This document shows, one piece after another, positions 43,846-52,264 of a DNA stretch of 64,000 nucleotides (positions are counted from its first letter, which is position 1; each line of letters opens with the position of its first letter). The notes beneath the pieces were generated by a model. That model worked only from the letters and a program-made list of their open reading frames with translations. It was not told the DNA's origin and searched no databases. The stretch comes from Eikenella corrodens (GTDB lineage: Bacteria > Pseudomonadota > Gammaproteobacteria > Burkholderiales > Neisseriaceae), in NCBI RefSeq assembly GCF_003990355.1, contig NZ_CP034670.1, positions 1,736,001 through 1,800,000 on the forward strand, read 5' to 3'. The position numbers were made by a program, and so were the translations under genes.

Positions 43846-45096
43846 CTACGGCAGTTGATATTCCTGCCCGTCGGCCGTGAGAAGCTTGGGCTGACAGTTA
43901 TCGTTAATCACTGTCTCGTCAATCACCACGGTTTTCACCTGCTCTTTAATATCCGGCAGTCGAAACATGGTTTCCAATAGTGCGCGTTCCACAATCGAAC
44001 GCAGGCCGCGCGCACCGGTTTTGCGCTGCATGGCAAGTTTGGCGATGCTGCGCAGGGCAGACGGCTGCACTTTCAGCTCTACCCCTTCCATTTCAAACAG
44101 CGTTTGATATTGTTTCACCAAGGCATTTTTCGGCTCAGTCAGGATGTTGATCAGTGCTTCTTCATTCAACTCGGCCAGTGTGGCGATCACCGGCAAACGG
44201 CCGATCAGCTCAGGAATCAGACCGAATTTAATCAAATCTTCCGGCTCGACAATTTCAAACAGCTCAGTAACGTCGGCATCTTCGTCTTTGCTGTGCACCG
44301 AAGCGCCAAAGCCGATACCGCCCTTTTCCGTACGCTGGCGGATAACCTTTTCCAAACCGGCAAAGGCGCCACCGCAGATAAATAGGATGTTGGTGGTATC
44401 CACCTGAATAAAATCCTGATTCGGGTGTTTGCGCCCACCCTGCGGTGGTACGGATGCCACCGTGCCTTCAATCAGTTTCAGCAAAGCCTGTTGCACGCCC
44501 TCGCCGGACACATCGCGGGTAATCGAGGGGTTGTCGCTCTTACGGGAAATCTTGTCGATTTCATCAATATAAACAATCCCTTTTTGCGCCTTTTCCACAT
44601 TAAAATCGCAATTACCCAAGAGCTTGGTAATAATCTGCTCCACGTCTTCGCCCACATAGCCGGCTTCGGTAAGCGTGGTGGCATCAGCCATAACAAACGG
44701 CACATCCAAACGCCGTGCCAAACTTTGCGCCAGCAGGGTTTTGCCCGAGCCGGTGGGGCCGATGAGCAAAATGTTGGATTTGGCCAACTCCACATTATCG
44801 CCCTCTTTCGGATGGCGCAGGCGTTTGTAGTGGTTGTACACCGCTACCGCCAGCACCTTTTTGGCCTGTTCTTGGCCGATAACGTGCTGGTTCAAATTGC
44901 TGACGATTTCAGCCGGCGTAGGCAGCCGGTCTTCGCCGGAGTGCGTTTCGCCTGCCGCTGCGCCCTCGCTGTGGATCATGTGGCTGCAGGTATCAATGCA
45001 CTCGTTGCAAATCAAGGCATTATCGCCTTCAATCAGGTTTTTTACTTCATTTTCCGATTTGCCGCAGAAAGAACAGTATCGGGTTTCGTTGCTCAT
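43846..45096 (-). CDS. clpX: ATP-dependent Clp protease ATP-binding subunit ClpX
   Basis: The 416-residue unfoldase feeds ClpP. The N-terminal zinc finger is CSFCGKSENEV followed by CNECIDTC. The AAA+ domain has GPTGSGKTLLAQ (Walker A, about residue 117), the pore loop GYVGED, VYIDEIDKI (Walker B) and the IGF-type loop GFGASVHS. MSNETRYCSFCGKSE at 45096 is the family start, although the frame is open 16 codons further. clpP is not adjacent. Confidence 0.95.
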   Translation of the reverse strand: MSNETRYCSFCGKSENEVKNLIEGDNALICNECIDTCSHMIHSEGAAAGETHSGEDRLPTPAEIVSNLNQHVIGQEQAKKVLAVAVYNHYKRLRHPKEGDNVELAKSNILLIGPTGSGKTLLAQSLARRLDVPFVMADATTLTEAGYVGEDVEQIITKLLGNCDFNVEKAQKGIVYIDEIDKISRKSDNPSITRDVSGEGVQQALLKLIEGTVASVPPQGGRKHPNQDFIQVDTTNILFICGGAFAGLEKVIRQRTEKGGIGFGASVHSKDEDADVTELFEIVEPEDLIKFGLIPELIGRLPVIATLAELNEEALINILTEPKNALVKQYQTLFEMEGVELKVQPSALRSIAKLAMQRKTGARGLRSIVERALLETMFRLPDIKEQVKTVVIDETVINDNCQPKLLTADGQEYQLP

Positions 45097-45400
45097 TTGA
45101 TGTGATTCCGCAATGTAATGTGTTGTGCCGTAAGAAGATGGCAAAGCGTGGAAGTATATAGGGGAATTCCGCTCATATCAACGCGGATACCGCCGCCATC
45201 AGCGCCGCAACCCAATCATTACCTTCATAGCAAAACCTGCCCTTTACAAAAATTCTTTTACACTATCTAGGGTTTACAAAACTGCATTTTTTATCGAAAA
45301 TAAGCGGGTTTTCATTTTTATCGTTAAAACAAATATTTGCCCAATGCAACGGCAAGCCGCCTAACGGCATTGCCGCACAACAAACTGATAGGTAACGAAA
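45097..45400. other. AT-rich intergenic region between clpX and pbpG
   Basis: This divergent 304-base region holds no DUS and no Correia-like element. It contains AT-rich blocks and TTTACA-type hexamers that may be promoters for both genes, but I could not settle on one. Confidence 0.5.
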
Positions 45401-46345
45401 TTGTTTGCAATTAGAAAGACTTGGATTATTTTAGCCACTGGACTGAGCCTGGCCTTAGCCAGCCTGCCCGCCGCTGCGCAAGATGATATCGATGTGCTTG
45501 GCCAGTTCCTCGAACAAAACCTGCCCGTGCAAGACGATCCGCTCGGCACTTTCCTCAGCAGCCGCCCGGCCGAACGGGTGGAAGCCCAGGCTGCCGTAGC
45601 CGGGCCGCTGCTCACTTCGCAATCCGCACTAATTATGAATGGCCGCAGCGGCGAGATCCTGTATCAAAAAGGTATCGACCAAGTCCGTCCCATCGCTTCC
45701 ATTTCCAAGCTGATGGCCGCCATGGTGGTGCTGGATGCCCGCCAGAACATGAATGAAACCCTGGAAATCACCGAAGCCGAAATCGACCGCCTCAAAGGCA
45801 CCGGTAGCCGTCTTTCTGTGGGCACCACCCTCACCCGCCGCGAAATGCTGCACCTGGGCCTGATGAGCAGCGAAAACCGCGCCATCCACGCCCTTGCCCG
45901 CAACTATCCCGGCGGCCTGTCTGCCTTCATGAGCGCCATGAACCGAAAAGCGCAGAGCCTCGGCATGCAGCAAACCCGTTTCTACGACCCCACCGGCCTT
46001 GATTTCCGCAATGTATCCACCGCCCGCGATTTAAGCCTGATGGTGCGTGCCGCCCACGAATACCCGCTTATCCGCCAATTCTCCACTTCCAATTCCGGCT
46101 CCGCCCAAACCAGCAACGGCCGAGTGCAGCAATACCACAACTCCAACGCCTTGGTGCGCGAGGGCACTTGGAATATCTCCCTGCAGAAAACCGGCTACAT
46201 CCGCGAAAGCGGCCGCTCCATGGTGCTGTATGCCAATGTACAGCGCCAGCCGCTGATTATCGTGCTGCTCAATTCCCCCTCGCCCACCACCCGCGTAAAC
46301 GATGCGCGCGCAATTCAAAACTGGGTAAACGGCCGCGAAATTTAA
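45401..46345 (+). CDS. pbpG: D-alanyl-D-alanine endopeptidase (penicillin-binding protein 7)
   Basis: The 314-residue periplasmic enzyme trims peptidoglycan crosslinks. A signal peptide ends near PAAAQ (residue about 27). The penicillin-binding motifs are SISK (SxxK, nucleophile), SSEN (SxN) and KTGY (KTG). The frame begins with TTG at 45401, preceded by AGGTAACG; no ATG gives a complete signal peptide. A DUS-pair terminator follows. Confidence 0.9.
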   Translation: MFAIRKTWIILATGLSLALASLPAAAQDDIDVLGQFLEQNLPVQDDPLGTFLSSRPAERVEAQAAVAGPLLTSQSALIMNGRSGEILYQKGIDQVRPIASISKLMAAMVVLDARQNMNETLEITEAEIDRLKGTGSRLSVGTTLTRREMLHLGLMSSENRAIHALARNYPGGLSAFMSAMNRKAQSLGMQQTRFYDPTGLDFRNVSTARDLSLMVRAAHEYPLIRQFSTSNSGSAQTSNGRVQQYHNSNALVREGTWNISLQKTGYIRESGRSMVLYANVQRQPLIIVLLNSPSPTTRVNDARAIQNWVNGREI

Positions 46346-46375
46346 GCCTAATCGGCTGGTACACATGCCAAATAA

Positions 46376-46420
46376 AGGCTACCTGAAAATAGATGCTTTC
46401 TTTTTTCAGGTAGCCTTTTG
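46376..46420 (+). terminator. DUS-pair terminator of pbpG
   Basis: AGGCTACCTGAA (46376-46387) and TTCAGGTAGCCT (46405-46416) form a stem followed by TTTT. Confidence 0.7.
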
Positions 46421-46503
46421 CCAACCACATGCCTGCCGTCACTAGTTGGCTTTACGGATTGAACATACATAAAGGCTACCTGAAAACGTAACTTCCACAA
46501 AGT

Positions 46504-46609
46504 TATAGTGGATTAAATTTAAATCAGGACAAGGCGGCGAGCCGCAGACAGTACACACGTTACGGCAAGGCGAGACACCGCTGTACTGGTTTAAATTTAA
46601 TCCACTATA
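46504..46609. repeat. Correia-like element (9), AATTTAAAT-type ends
   Basis: This 106-bp copy begins TATAGTGGATTAAATTTAAA and has the core GCCGCAGACAGTACACACGT. With the two DUS-pair terminators it accounts for the 46346-46701 gap. Confidence 0.92.
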
Positions 46610-46647
46610 AATGTTTCATCAACCCATTAGCTCTTCAGCCATAATAA

Positions 46648-46685
46648 AGGCTACCTGAAACACTATTTTCAGGTAGCCTTTGATC
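46648..46685 (-). terminator. DUS-pair terminator of bioC
   Basis: AGGCTACCTGAA (46648-46659) and TTCAGGTAGCCT (46668-46679) form a 12-bp stem downstream of the bioC stop. Confidence 0.65.
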
Positions 46686-46701
46686 CAAGCAACAAACCAA
46701 G

Positions 46702-47493
46702 CTATCTCCGCCTCGGATAAAACTGCACCACATTTTCATTCTCCGGCAGCTGCAGTTTTTTCACCGCATGGCCGTACACGGTTTCCAGCGTTACCGTGTA
46801 CAGCAGCCCTTGTGCAAAACCTTCGTTCACCGCGGCGCGGGCAGAGGCTTCGTCGGTAAACTGCAAAGCCGTCCAAATACCCAGCGTGTCCATATCCTGC
46901 CAAAAGGTTTCGGCGCGGGTGTAGGACAGCTCCAGCTTAGCGGTGTCCATCACCGGATCGTAGAAGCCGTGGTGGAACAGCATATCGCCCAAGTCGTGCA
47001 TATCGGCAAACGGGCTGACCACATCGATGTTGCGCGTTTTCAGGTAGCCTGTGATTTCAATCAGCGTATCGAGGCCGAAATGGGTGAGAAACAGCAGGCC
47101 GTCGGTTTTCAGCGCGCGCGCCCAGTTTTCAATCACTGGCACGGGCTGGTCGGCCGAGGGAACCAAACCAAGGTTGCACCACAGCCAATCAGCCTGCGCC
47201 TCAGGCAGCGGGGTTTCGGGCGTTTGGCAGTGCTGCGGCACGGTTTTGCCTTTACCGGCAAGGCGTTGCCAAAAGCCGGTTTGGCGCGCAGCCGCAGCTG
47301 CCTGCAGATAGTCGGCACGGCTGTCGTATTCGCTGAACGCGGCTTGCGGATAACGTTCGGCCAGCAGGCGTCGGCTGCAATCGCCGTCGGCGCCGAACAG
47401 TAAAATATGCTGTGGTGCGGCGGCAATCAGCGGCAGTCGTTGGTCGGTATCTTCGGCAAGGCGGCGGTGGATCAGCCAGCAGTCGGTAGTCAT
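46702..47493 (-). CDS. bioC: Malonyl-ACP O-methyltransferase-like BioC
   Basis: The 263-residue methyltransferase has a degenerate SAM-binding region (ILLFGADGDCSRRLLAERYP) and the BioC-like block WLWCNLGLVPSAD, WARALKTDGLLFLTHFGLDT and DMHDLGDMLFHHGFYDPVMD. It should methylate the malonyl group to start pimelate synthesis for biotin. The SAM motif is weaker than in typical BioC, but it lies directly downstream of bioH. An uptake sequence in frame encodes GYLKTR near residue 150. Confidence 0.8.
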   Translation of the reverse strand: MTTDCWLIHRRLAEDTDQRLPLIAAAPQHILLFGADGDCSRRLLAERYPQAAFSEYDSRADYLQAAAAARQTGFWQRLAGKGKTVPQHCQTPETPLPEAQADWLWCNLGLVPSADQPVPVIENWARALKTDGLLFLTHFGLDTLIEITGYLKTRNIDVVSPFADMHDLGDMLFHHGFYDPVMDTAKLELSYTRAETFWQDMDTLGIWTALQFTDEASARAAVNEGFAQGLLYTVTLETVYGHAVKKLQLPENENVVQFYPRRR

Positions 47494-47601
47494 TTTTCAG
47501 GTAGCCTGTGGTGTGTGTGGCTTTCGGGTAGCCTGCCTGAGGCTACCTGAAAGCATCCGTTTCAATGAAGTTAAAATGATTTTTTTATGTTTTTCAGCCT
47601 G

Positions 47602-48348
47602 CTATGTTTTTTCAGGTAGCCCGATAAAGGCTCGGTAGGCGGCAGAAAATTCATCGGCATGGCTCAAAAACGGAATATGCGCCGCCTTTTCAATCATCAG
47701 CAGGCGGCTATTTGGCAGCTGGCGGTGCAGGTATTCGCCCATGCGCGGCGGGGTGATGCCGTCTTTGCCGCCGAACACAAGCAACACGGGGCACTGTACC
47801 TGCGGCAGCAAGGCGCGGGCATCGGTGCGCACCACGGCATCCAATGCAGCTTGCAGGCCGGGCGGTACGCCGTGGCGGATGATCTCCGGCAGCACTTCGT
47901 CGGCGAGGTGGGCGCGTTCGGGGATGTGCAGAAATTGCAGCTGCAAAAACTGGCGCATATATTTGGCAAAATCTTGGGCAAACAGCGGTATCATCTTGCC
48001 CAACGCGGGTTTGGCCAAACCTTCGGGATAATCCGGCGCGGCAGTAAGGCGGGCAAAACTGGCGGTCAGGCACAGGCTGCGCACTTTTTCGGGATGACGC
48101 GCAGCCATGTGCAGCGCCACCAGCCCGCCGAGCGACCAGCCGAGCAGGTGTGCGGGCTCGCTTAACTGTGCCGCCAGCGAGTCGGCCACGGCAGCCACAT
48201 CGAACGTGCCATTGAACCCAGCCGTGCCGTGGCCGGGCAAATCGGGCGCGGCAACGCAGCATTCGGGCAGGCCGGCAGCCAGCAGGTCAAAGATATGATG
48301 GTTGGCCGCCCAACCGTGCAACAGCAAAACATTTACGGAATCAGACAT
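47602..48348 (-). CDS. bioH: Pimeloyl-ACP methyl ester esterase BioH
   Basis: The 248-residue alpha/beta hydrolase has the oxyanion segment LLLHGWAANHHIF, the nucleophile elbow GWSLGGLVALH (catalytic Ser about residue 91), an acid in VFGGKDGITPP and the histidine in EKAAHIPFLSH. It removes the methyl group added by BioC. It is the first gene of bioH-bioC. Its ATG abuts the comF ATG back to back with no base between. Confidence 0.9.
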   Translation of the reverse strand: MSDSVNVLLLHGWAANHHIFDLLAAGLPECCVAAPDLPGHGTAGFNGTFDVAAVADSLAAQLSEPAHLLGWSLGGLVALHMAARHPEKVRSLCLTASFARLTAAPDYPEGLAKPALGKMIPLFAQDFAKYMRQFLQLQFLHIPERAHLADEVLPEIIRHGVPPGLQAALDAVVRTDARALLPQVQCPVLLVFGGKDGITPPRMGEYLHRQLPNSRLLMIEKAAHIPFLSHADEFSAAYRAFIGLPEKT

Positions 48349-49104
48349 ATGGCGCTTTCAACTTGGTTAGCCGGACAGTGGCGGCGATTTCGCTCCACAG
48401 AAACCCGCTTTGCTCGTTTTCAGGTAGCCTCCGGCCGGGGCAAACGCTGCGTATTATGCCACGAATTGTCCGGCAGCCAGGCATTGTGCGGCGGCTGCAC
48501 GGCGGATTTGCACTGTCTGCGATCGGATGCGCACCGCCGCTGCCCGCTGTGCGCCGGCATTTCCGCTTCCGGCCTGCCGTGCGGCCACTGCCAACGCAAA
48601 CCGCCGCCGCAAACCCTGCTCCACGCCTCTTTCGCCTACCGGCCGCCGCTGAGCAACCTGCTGTATGCCTACAAATTCCTCGGCCGCAACGATTTATATG
48701 CCGCCTTGGCCGAGCTGATGCTGGCCGAGCCGCCCGTGTGGCCGACTCCGCCGGATTTGGTGATGACAATGCCTTTGAGCGTGCGGCGGCTGCACAAGCG
48801 CGGTTTCAACCAAAGCCTGCTGCTGGCCGAGGCCATAGCCAAACACCTGAATCTCCCGTTATTACCGCCGTTTGCGGTAACCCGCGCCCACCGCCCGGCA
48901 CAAAGCACCCTGCCACGCAACGAACGCGCCAAAAACGTGCGCGGCATTTTTCAGGTAGCCCCGGCGGCGGATGTAAAGAACCGTCATGTGCTGTTAATCG
49001 ACGACGTTGTTACCAGCGGCGCAACAATCGGCGAACTTGCCCGAACTTTGCAGCGGGCGGGGGCTGCGGCGGTTTATGGCTGGACGCTCGCCCGAGCCGA
49101 ATGA
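48349..49104 (+). CDS. comF: ComF-family phosphoribosyltransferase-like protein
   Basis: The 251-residue protein has an N-terminal double zinc ribbon (CVLCHELSG, CGGC, CPLCAG, CGHC) and a C-terminal phosphoribosyltransferase fold with HKRGFNQSLLLAEAIA and the PRPP loop VLLIDDVVTSGATIGE. ComF proteins are needed for DNA uptake in transformation; the E. coli relative GntX is likewise divergent from bioH. Two uptake sequences in frame encode FQVAS and FQVAP. The start at 48349 follows from the lack of another Met before the zinc ribbon. Confidence 0.88.
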   Translation: MALSTWLAGQWRRFRSTETRFARFQVASGRGKRCVLCHELSGSQALCGGCTADLHCLRSDAHRRCPLCAGISASGLPCGHCQRKPPPQTLLHASFAYRPPLSNLLYAYKFLGRNDLYAALAELMLAEPPVWPTPPDLVMTMPLSVRRLHKRGFNQSLLLAEAIAKHLNLPLLPPFAVTRAHRPAQSTLPRNERAKNVRGIFQVAPAADVKNRHVLLIDDVVTSGATIGELARTLQRAGAAAVYGWTLARAE

Positions 49105-49213
49105 AAAAAAATTGACTACCCCGCCCCGCTGCGGCATCATGCCGCACGTTTCCCAAACGGCTGGTTTGTTGCAAATCAGCCTTATTTATTTGAATTTCGC
49201 TGCATATCGCTTC

Positions 49214-49678
49214 ATGTTCAGCATTGTTTTATACCAACCCGAAATCCCACCCAACACCGGCAACATCATCCGCCTGTGCGCCAACAGCGGCGCCGATCTG
49301 CATTTGGTGAAGCCGCTGGGTTTCCCGTTGGATTCGGCCAAAATGAAGCGCGCCGGGCTCGATTATCACGAATTTGCCCGCATCAGCCTGCACGAAACCT
49401 TTGAAGACTGCCTTGCCGCCTTACAAGGGCGCCGCATTTTCGCGCTCACCACCAAAGGCCGCACCCGCCCCGACCAAGCCGAGTTTCAGCCGGGCGATGT
49501 TTTCCTGTTCGGCCCCGAAACCCGCGGCCTGCCGGCAGCAATCCTAGAAAGGCTACCTGAAAACCAAAAACTGCGCCTGCCCATGATGCCCGGCAGCCGC
49601 AGCATGAACCTTTCCAACACGGTGGCCGTGATGCTGTATGAAGCATGGCGGCAAAACGGCTACCAAGGCGGTATCTGA
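49214..49678 (+). CDS. trmL: tRNA (cytidine/uridine-2'-O-)-methyltransferase TrmL
   Basis: The 154-residue SPOUT enzyme methylates the wobble ribose of tRNA-Leu. It begins MFSIVLYQPEIPPNTGNIIRLCANSG and contains the knot motifs FLFGPETRGLP and LRLPMMPGSRSMNLSNTVAV. The frame is open upstream, but the ATG at 49214 gives the family start. An uptake sequence encodes RLPENQ just before the third knot motif. Confidence 0.93.
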   Translation: MFSIVLYQPEIPPNTGNIIRLCANSGADLHLVKPLGFPLDSAKMKRAGLDYHEFARISLHETFEDCLAALQGRRIFALTTKGRTRPDQAEFQPGDVFLFGPETRGLPAAILERLPENQKLRLPMMPGSRSMNLSNTVAVMLYEAWRQNGYQGGI

Positions 49679-49717
49679 CCGCCACCAACCCCATCCACTC
49701 AAGAAACGGAGTTTGTT

Positions 49718-50521
49718 TTGGCTAAATTGAAAAATGCCTTCTTTATCGGCATCACTGCCGCCATCGGTCTGTGCACCACCCTGATCAGCACTGCCGCCGC
49801 CGAGCCCAAAGCCGCGCCGGCCAAACCTGCCCCGCAGCAATACCACAGCCAGGGCAGCATTCATTTAGACGCCGTCGCCAAACCCGAACGGCTACACCAA
49901 TCCGCCAACCGCAGCTACCGGGTACGCGGCGTGCGCTACACCCCGATGACCGACGTGCGCCAATTCAGCCAAACCGGCCGCGCATCCTGGTATGGCCGCC
50001 AATTCCACGGCCGCCTCACCGCCTCCGGCGAGCGTTACGACATGAACCTCATGACCGCCGCCCACAAAACCCTACCCATCCCCAGCTATGCCCGCGTAAC
50101 CAACCTGTCCAACGGCAAAAGCGTGGTGGTGCGCATCAACGACCGCGGCCCCTTCCACAGCAGCCGCGTCATCGACGTATCCCAATCTGCCGCCCGCCAG
50201 CTCGGCTTCATCAACGCCGGTACCGCCAACGTGCGCATCGAACAAATCCTGCCCAACCAGGCACGCGCCGAAGCCGAAAACCAACAGCCCGCCGCCAAAC
50301 CAGCCGGCAATATTTATGTGGATTTGCGCCGCTTCGACCAGCGCAAAGCCGCCTACGACTATGTCGTACAAACCACCACCCGCCTGCGCCACGCCAACAA
50401 TACCAGCCAACAGGTATTCATGGTGCCGCAGCGCAACGGCGGCTTCCTCGTCCGTATGGGCCCGTTCACCCACCAAGACAAGGCCGATCAAACCAAGGCT
50501 GCGGTTACTACCGAACTGTAA
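49718..50521 (+). CDS. rlpA: Septal ring lytic transglycosylase RlpA family protein
   Basis: The 267-residue exported protein has a signal peptide (ISTAAA about residue 27), a double-psi beta-barrel domain (GRASWYGRQFHGRLTASGERYDM and VRINDRGPFHSSRVIDVS) and a C-terminal SPOR-like domain from about residue 195 that would bind denuded septal glycan. It has no lipobox, so it appears soluble rather than a lipoprotein. The start is TTG at 49718 with GGAG upstream. Confidence 0.9.
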   Translation: MAKLKNAFFIGITAAIGLCTTLISTAAAEPKAAPAKPAPQQYHSQGSIHLDAVAKPERLHQSANRSYRVRGVRYTPMTDVRQFSQTGRASWYGRQFHGRLTASGERYDMNLMTAAHKTLPIPSYARVTNLSNGKSVVVRINDRGPFHSSRVIDVSQSAARQLGFINAGTANVRIEQILPNQARAEAENQQPAAKPAGNIYVDLRRFDQRKAAYDYVVQTTTRLRHANNTSQQVFMVPQRNGGFLVRMGPFTHQDKADQTKAAVTTEL

Positions 50522-50539
50522 TCGCCAACTATCGGCAAA

Positions 50540-50606
50540 CAGGCTACCTGAAAACGCAGCGCAGCGGAGTTTCTGCGCAGCTAAACTTTCAGGTAGCCTG
50601 TTTCTT
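50540..50606 (+). terminator. DUS-pair terminator of rlpA
   Basis: CAGGCTACCTGAAA (50540-50553) pairs with TTTCAGGTAGCCTG (50587-50600), with an inner CTGCGC/GCGCAG pairing, followed by TTTCTT. Confidence 0.7.
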
Positions 50607-50624
50607 ATCCGCCGCCACTCAAAA

Positions 50625-50728
50625 TATAGTGGATTAACAAAAATCAGGACAAGGCGGCGAACCGTAGGCAGTACACACGTTACGGCAAGGCAAGCCAACG
50701 CTGTACTGGTTTTTGTTAATTCACTATA
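50625..50728. repeat. Correia-like element (10)
   Basis: This 104-bp copy has standard left and right ends and lies directly upstream of the rpmE2 control region. Confidence 0.93.
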
Positions 50729-50779
50729 GTTTAATCAAGAATAATTCTTGTCTTGCCAAATCATCCGGCTTATGATTAA

Positions 50780-50796
50780 ATGTTATGGTATAATGT
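50780..50796 (+). promoter_or_regulatory. Zur-like operator overlapping the -10 of rpmE2-rpmJ2
   Basis: ATGTTATGGTATAATGT is an imperfect palindrome (ATGTTAT, 3 bases, ATAATGT) close to the TGTTATA-n-TATAACA type of Zur sites. It contains a TATAAT -10 (50789-50794), so bound Zur would block transcription. The -35 is poor. Confidence 0.5.
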
Positions 50797-50810
50797 TTGA
50801 AAGGCAATTC

Positions 50811-51083
50811 ATGAAACCCAATATCCACCCCGAAAACTACCGCACCGTCCTGTTTTTCGACAGCAGTGCCAACGAAGGCTGGCTCATCCGCTCCTGCGCC
50901 CCCACCAGCAACACCATGCAATGGAAAGACGGCAAAGAATACCCCGTATTCATGCTCGACACCTCTGCTGCATCCCACCCCGTTTATACCGGCCAGCAAC
51001 GCGAGCACAGCAAACAAGGCCGTGCCAGCGCATTCAACCAACGCTACGGCAGCATAATTTCCGCTCTGAAAAAGGATAACTGA
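50811..51083 (+). CDS. rpmE2: 50S ribosomal protein L31 type B
   Basis: The 90-residue protein starts MKPNIHPENYRTVLFFDSSA and lacks the CxxC zinc pair of ordinary L31, so it is the zinc-independent type B. Such copies replace the zinc form when zinc is scarce. The frame is open upstream, but the ATG at 50811 with GAAAGGCAA ahead is the family start. It is followed directly by rpmJ2 and preceded by a Zur-like site. Confidence 0.93.
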   Translation: MKPNIHPENYRTVLFFDSSANEGWLIRSCAPTSNTMQWKDGKEYPVFMLDTSAASHPVYTGQQREHSKQGRASAFNQRYGSIISALKKDN

Positions 51084-51084
51084 A

Positions 51085-51210
51085 ATGCAAGTCCTCTCCT
51101 CGCTCAAAACTGCTAAAACCCGCCATCGCGACTGCCAAGTGGTACGCCGTCGGGGCAAAGTGTACGTAATCTGCAAAAGCAATCCCCGCTTCAAGGTTCG
51201 GCAACGTTAA
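51085..51210 (+). CDS. rpmJ2: 50S ribosomal protein L36 type B
   Basis: Forty-one codons encode MQVLSSLKTAKTRHRDCQVV, then RRRGKVYVICKSNPRFKVRQR. This is the longer, type B form of L36, lacking the full four-residue zinc site. It begins one base after the rpmE2 stop and forms a two-gene operon with it. AAAGGATAAC is the ribosome binding site. Confidence 0.93.
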   Translation: MQVLSSLKTAKTRHRDCQVVRRRGKVYVICKSNPRFKVRQR

Positions 51211-51232
51211 AAGCAAATCTCGACTAAACAAT

Positions 51233-51381
51233 AGGCTACCTGAAAGCCATTTCCGCGAAGCCAACACCTCTTTCGGCAACGCCCATTTTCCGATTCCGAT
51301 TCAACACGCATAGGCCGTTGCCGAATCTAAGGTTTTTGCAAACCAGGCGTTGGCTTCGCGGAAACGGTTTTCAGGCAGCCT
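51233..51381. repeat. 149-bp palindromic element
   Basis: The outer arms (51233-51268 and 51346-51381) match over about 36 bases with about five differences, including a perfect TTTCCGCGAAGCCAAC / GTTGGCTTCGCGGAAA core. An inner perfect pair TTCGGCAACG (51272-51281) / CGTTGCCGAA (51316-51325) extends the fold. The arms end in AGGCTACCTGAA on the left and the AGGCTGCCTGAA dialect on the right. It accounts for much of the 51211-51531 gap. Confidence 0.85.
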
Positions 51382-51531
51382 TTCTCCCACTGTGAAACCC
51401 AATCATGCCGTGGCATCAAACCGGCCACTATCCCGTCAATAAATCCAACCCCTCCCCGCAAAGCCCTCGTTTATTCCACCGCAAACGCGTATAATGCGCC
51501 ACTTTTACTAAGTCATTCCTACGGGATAGAC

Positions 51532-52224
51532 ATGAGCGAGCAAACACCGTCAGAAAGCAGCGGCATCGGCAAAGCCATCAAGCGCTACCTGATTACCGGC
51601 CTCCTAGTCTGGCTGCCCATCACCATCACCCTGTGGGTGGTAACCTACATCGTTTCCACCACCGACCACCTCTTCAACCTGCTGCCCACCCAATGGCAGC
51701 CGGAGAGCTACCTCGGCTTCAACATCCCCGGCCTCGGCTTCATCCTGGCCATCGTTGTGCTGTTTGTAACCGGCGTGCTCGGCGCCAACGTGCTCGGGCG
51801 CAAAGTGATTGAAGGCTGGGATTCGCTCCTGGGACGGATCCCCGTGGTGAAATCCATCTACTCCAGCGTAAAAAAAGTGTCCGAGAGCCTGCTCTCCGAC
51901 AACAGCCGCTCGTTCAAAACCCCCGTGCTCGTGCCGTTCCCGCAGCCCGATATTTGGACGATTGCCTTCGTATCCGGCAGCCTTTCCGAAGCATTGCAGC
52001 AAGGGCTACCTGAAAACGAAGAATACCTCTCCGTATACGTGCCCACCACGCCCAACCCCACCGGCGGCTACTACATCTTCGTGCGCAAACAAGACATCCG
52101 CCCCCTGGCCATGAGCGTGGACGAAGCGTTGAAATATGTGATTTCGCTGGGCATGGTGGCGCCGGATGAGCACAAAAACGGCAAATTGGCTGCTCCGGCC
52201 AAGCTGCCCGAGGCTACCGAATGA
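51532..52224 (+). CDS. DUF502 family membrane protein
   Basis: The 230-residue protein has two membrane helices (about 20-42 and 70-92) and the DUF502 blocks RYLITGLLVWLPITITLWV, RIPVVKSIYSSVKKVSESL and TPNPTGGYYIFV. The family is of unknown function. A TATAAT at 51490-51495 is the likely -10. An uptake sequence encodes GLPENEE about residue 160. In other neisserial genomes I recall this gene directly before aspS, which supports viewing the next ORF as inserted. Confidence 0.88.
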   Translation: MSEQTPSESSGIGKAIKRYLITGLLVWLPITITLWVVTYIVSTTDHLFNLLPTQWQPESYLGFNIPGLGFILAIVVLFVTGVLGANVLGRKVIEGWDSLLGRIPVVKSIYSSVKKVSESLLSDNSRSFKTPVLVPFPQPDIWTIAFVSGSLSEALQQGLPENEEYLSVYVPTTPNPTGGYYIFVRKQDIRPLAMSVDEALKYVISLGMVAPDEHKNGKLAAPAKLPEATE

Positions 52225-52264
52225 TTTTTCAGGTAGCAGATTAGCTTGATAAATGGAAAACATT

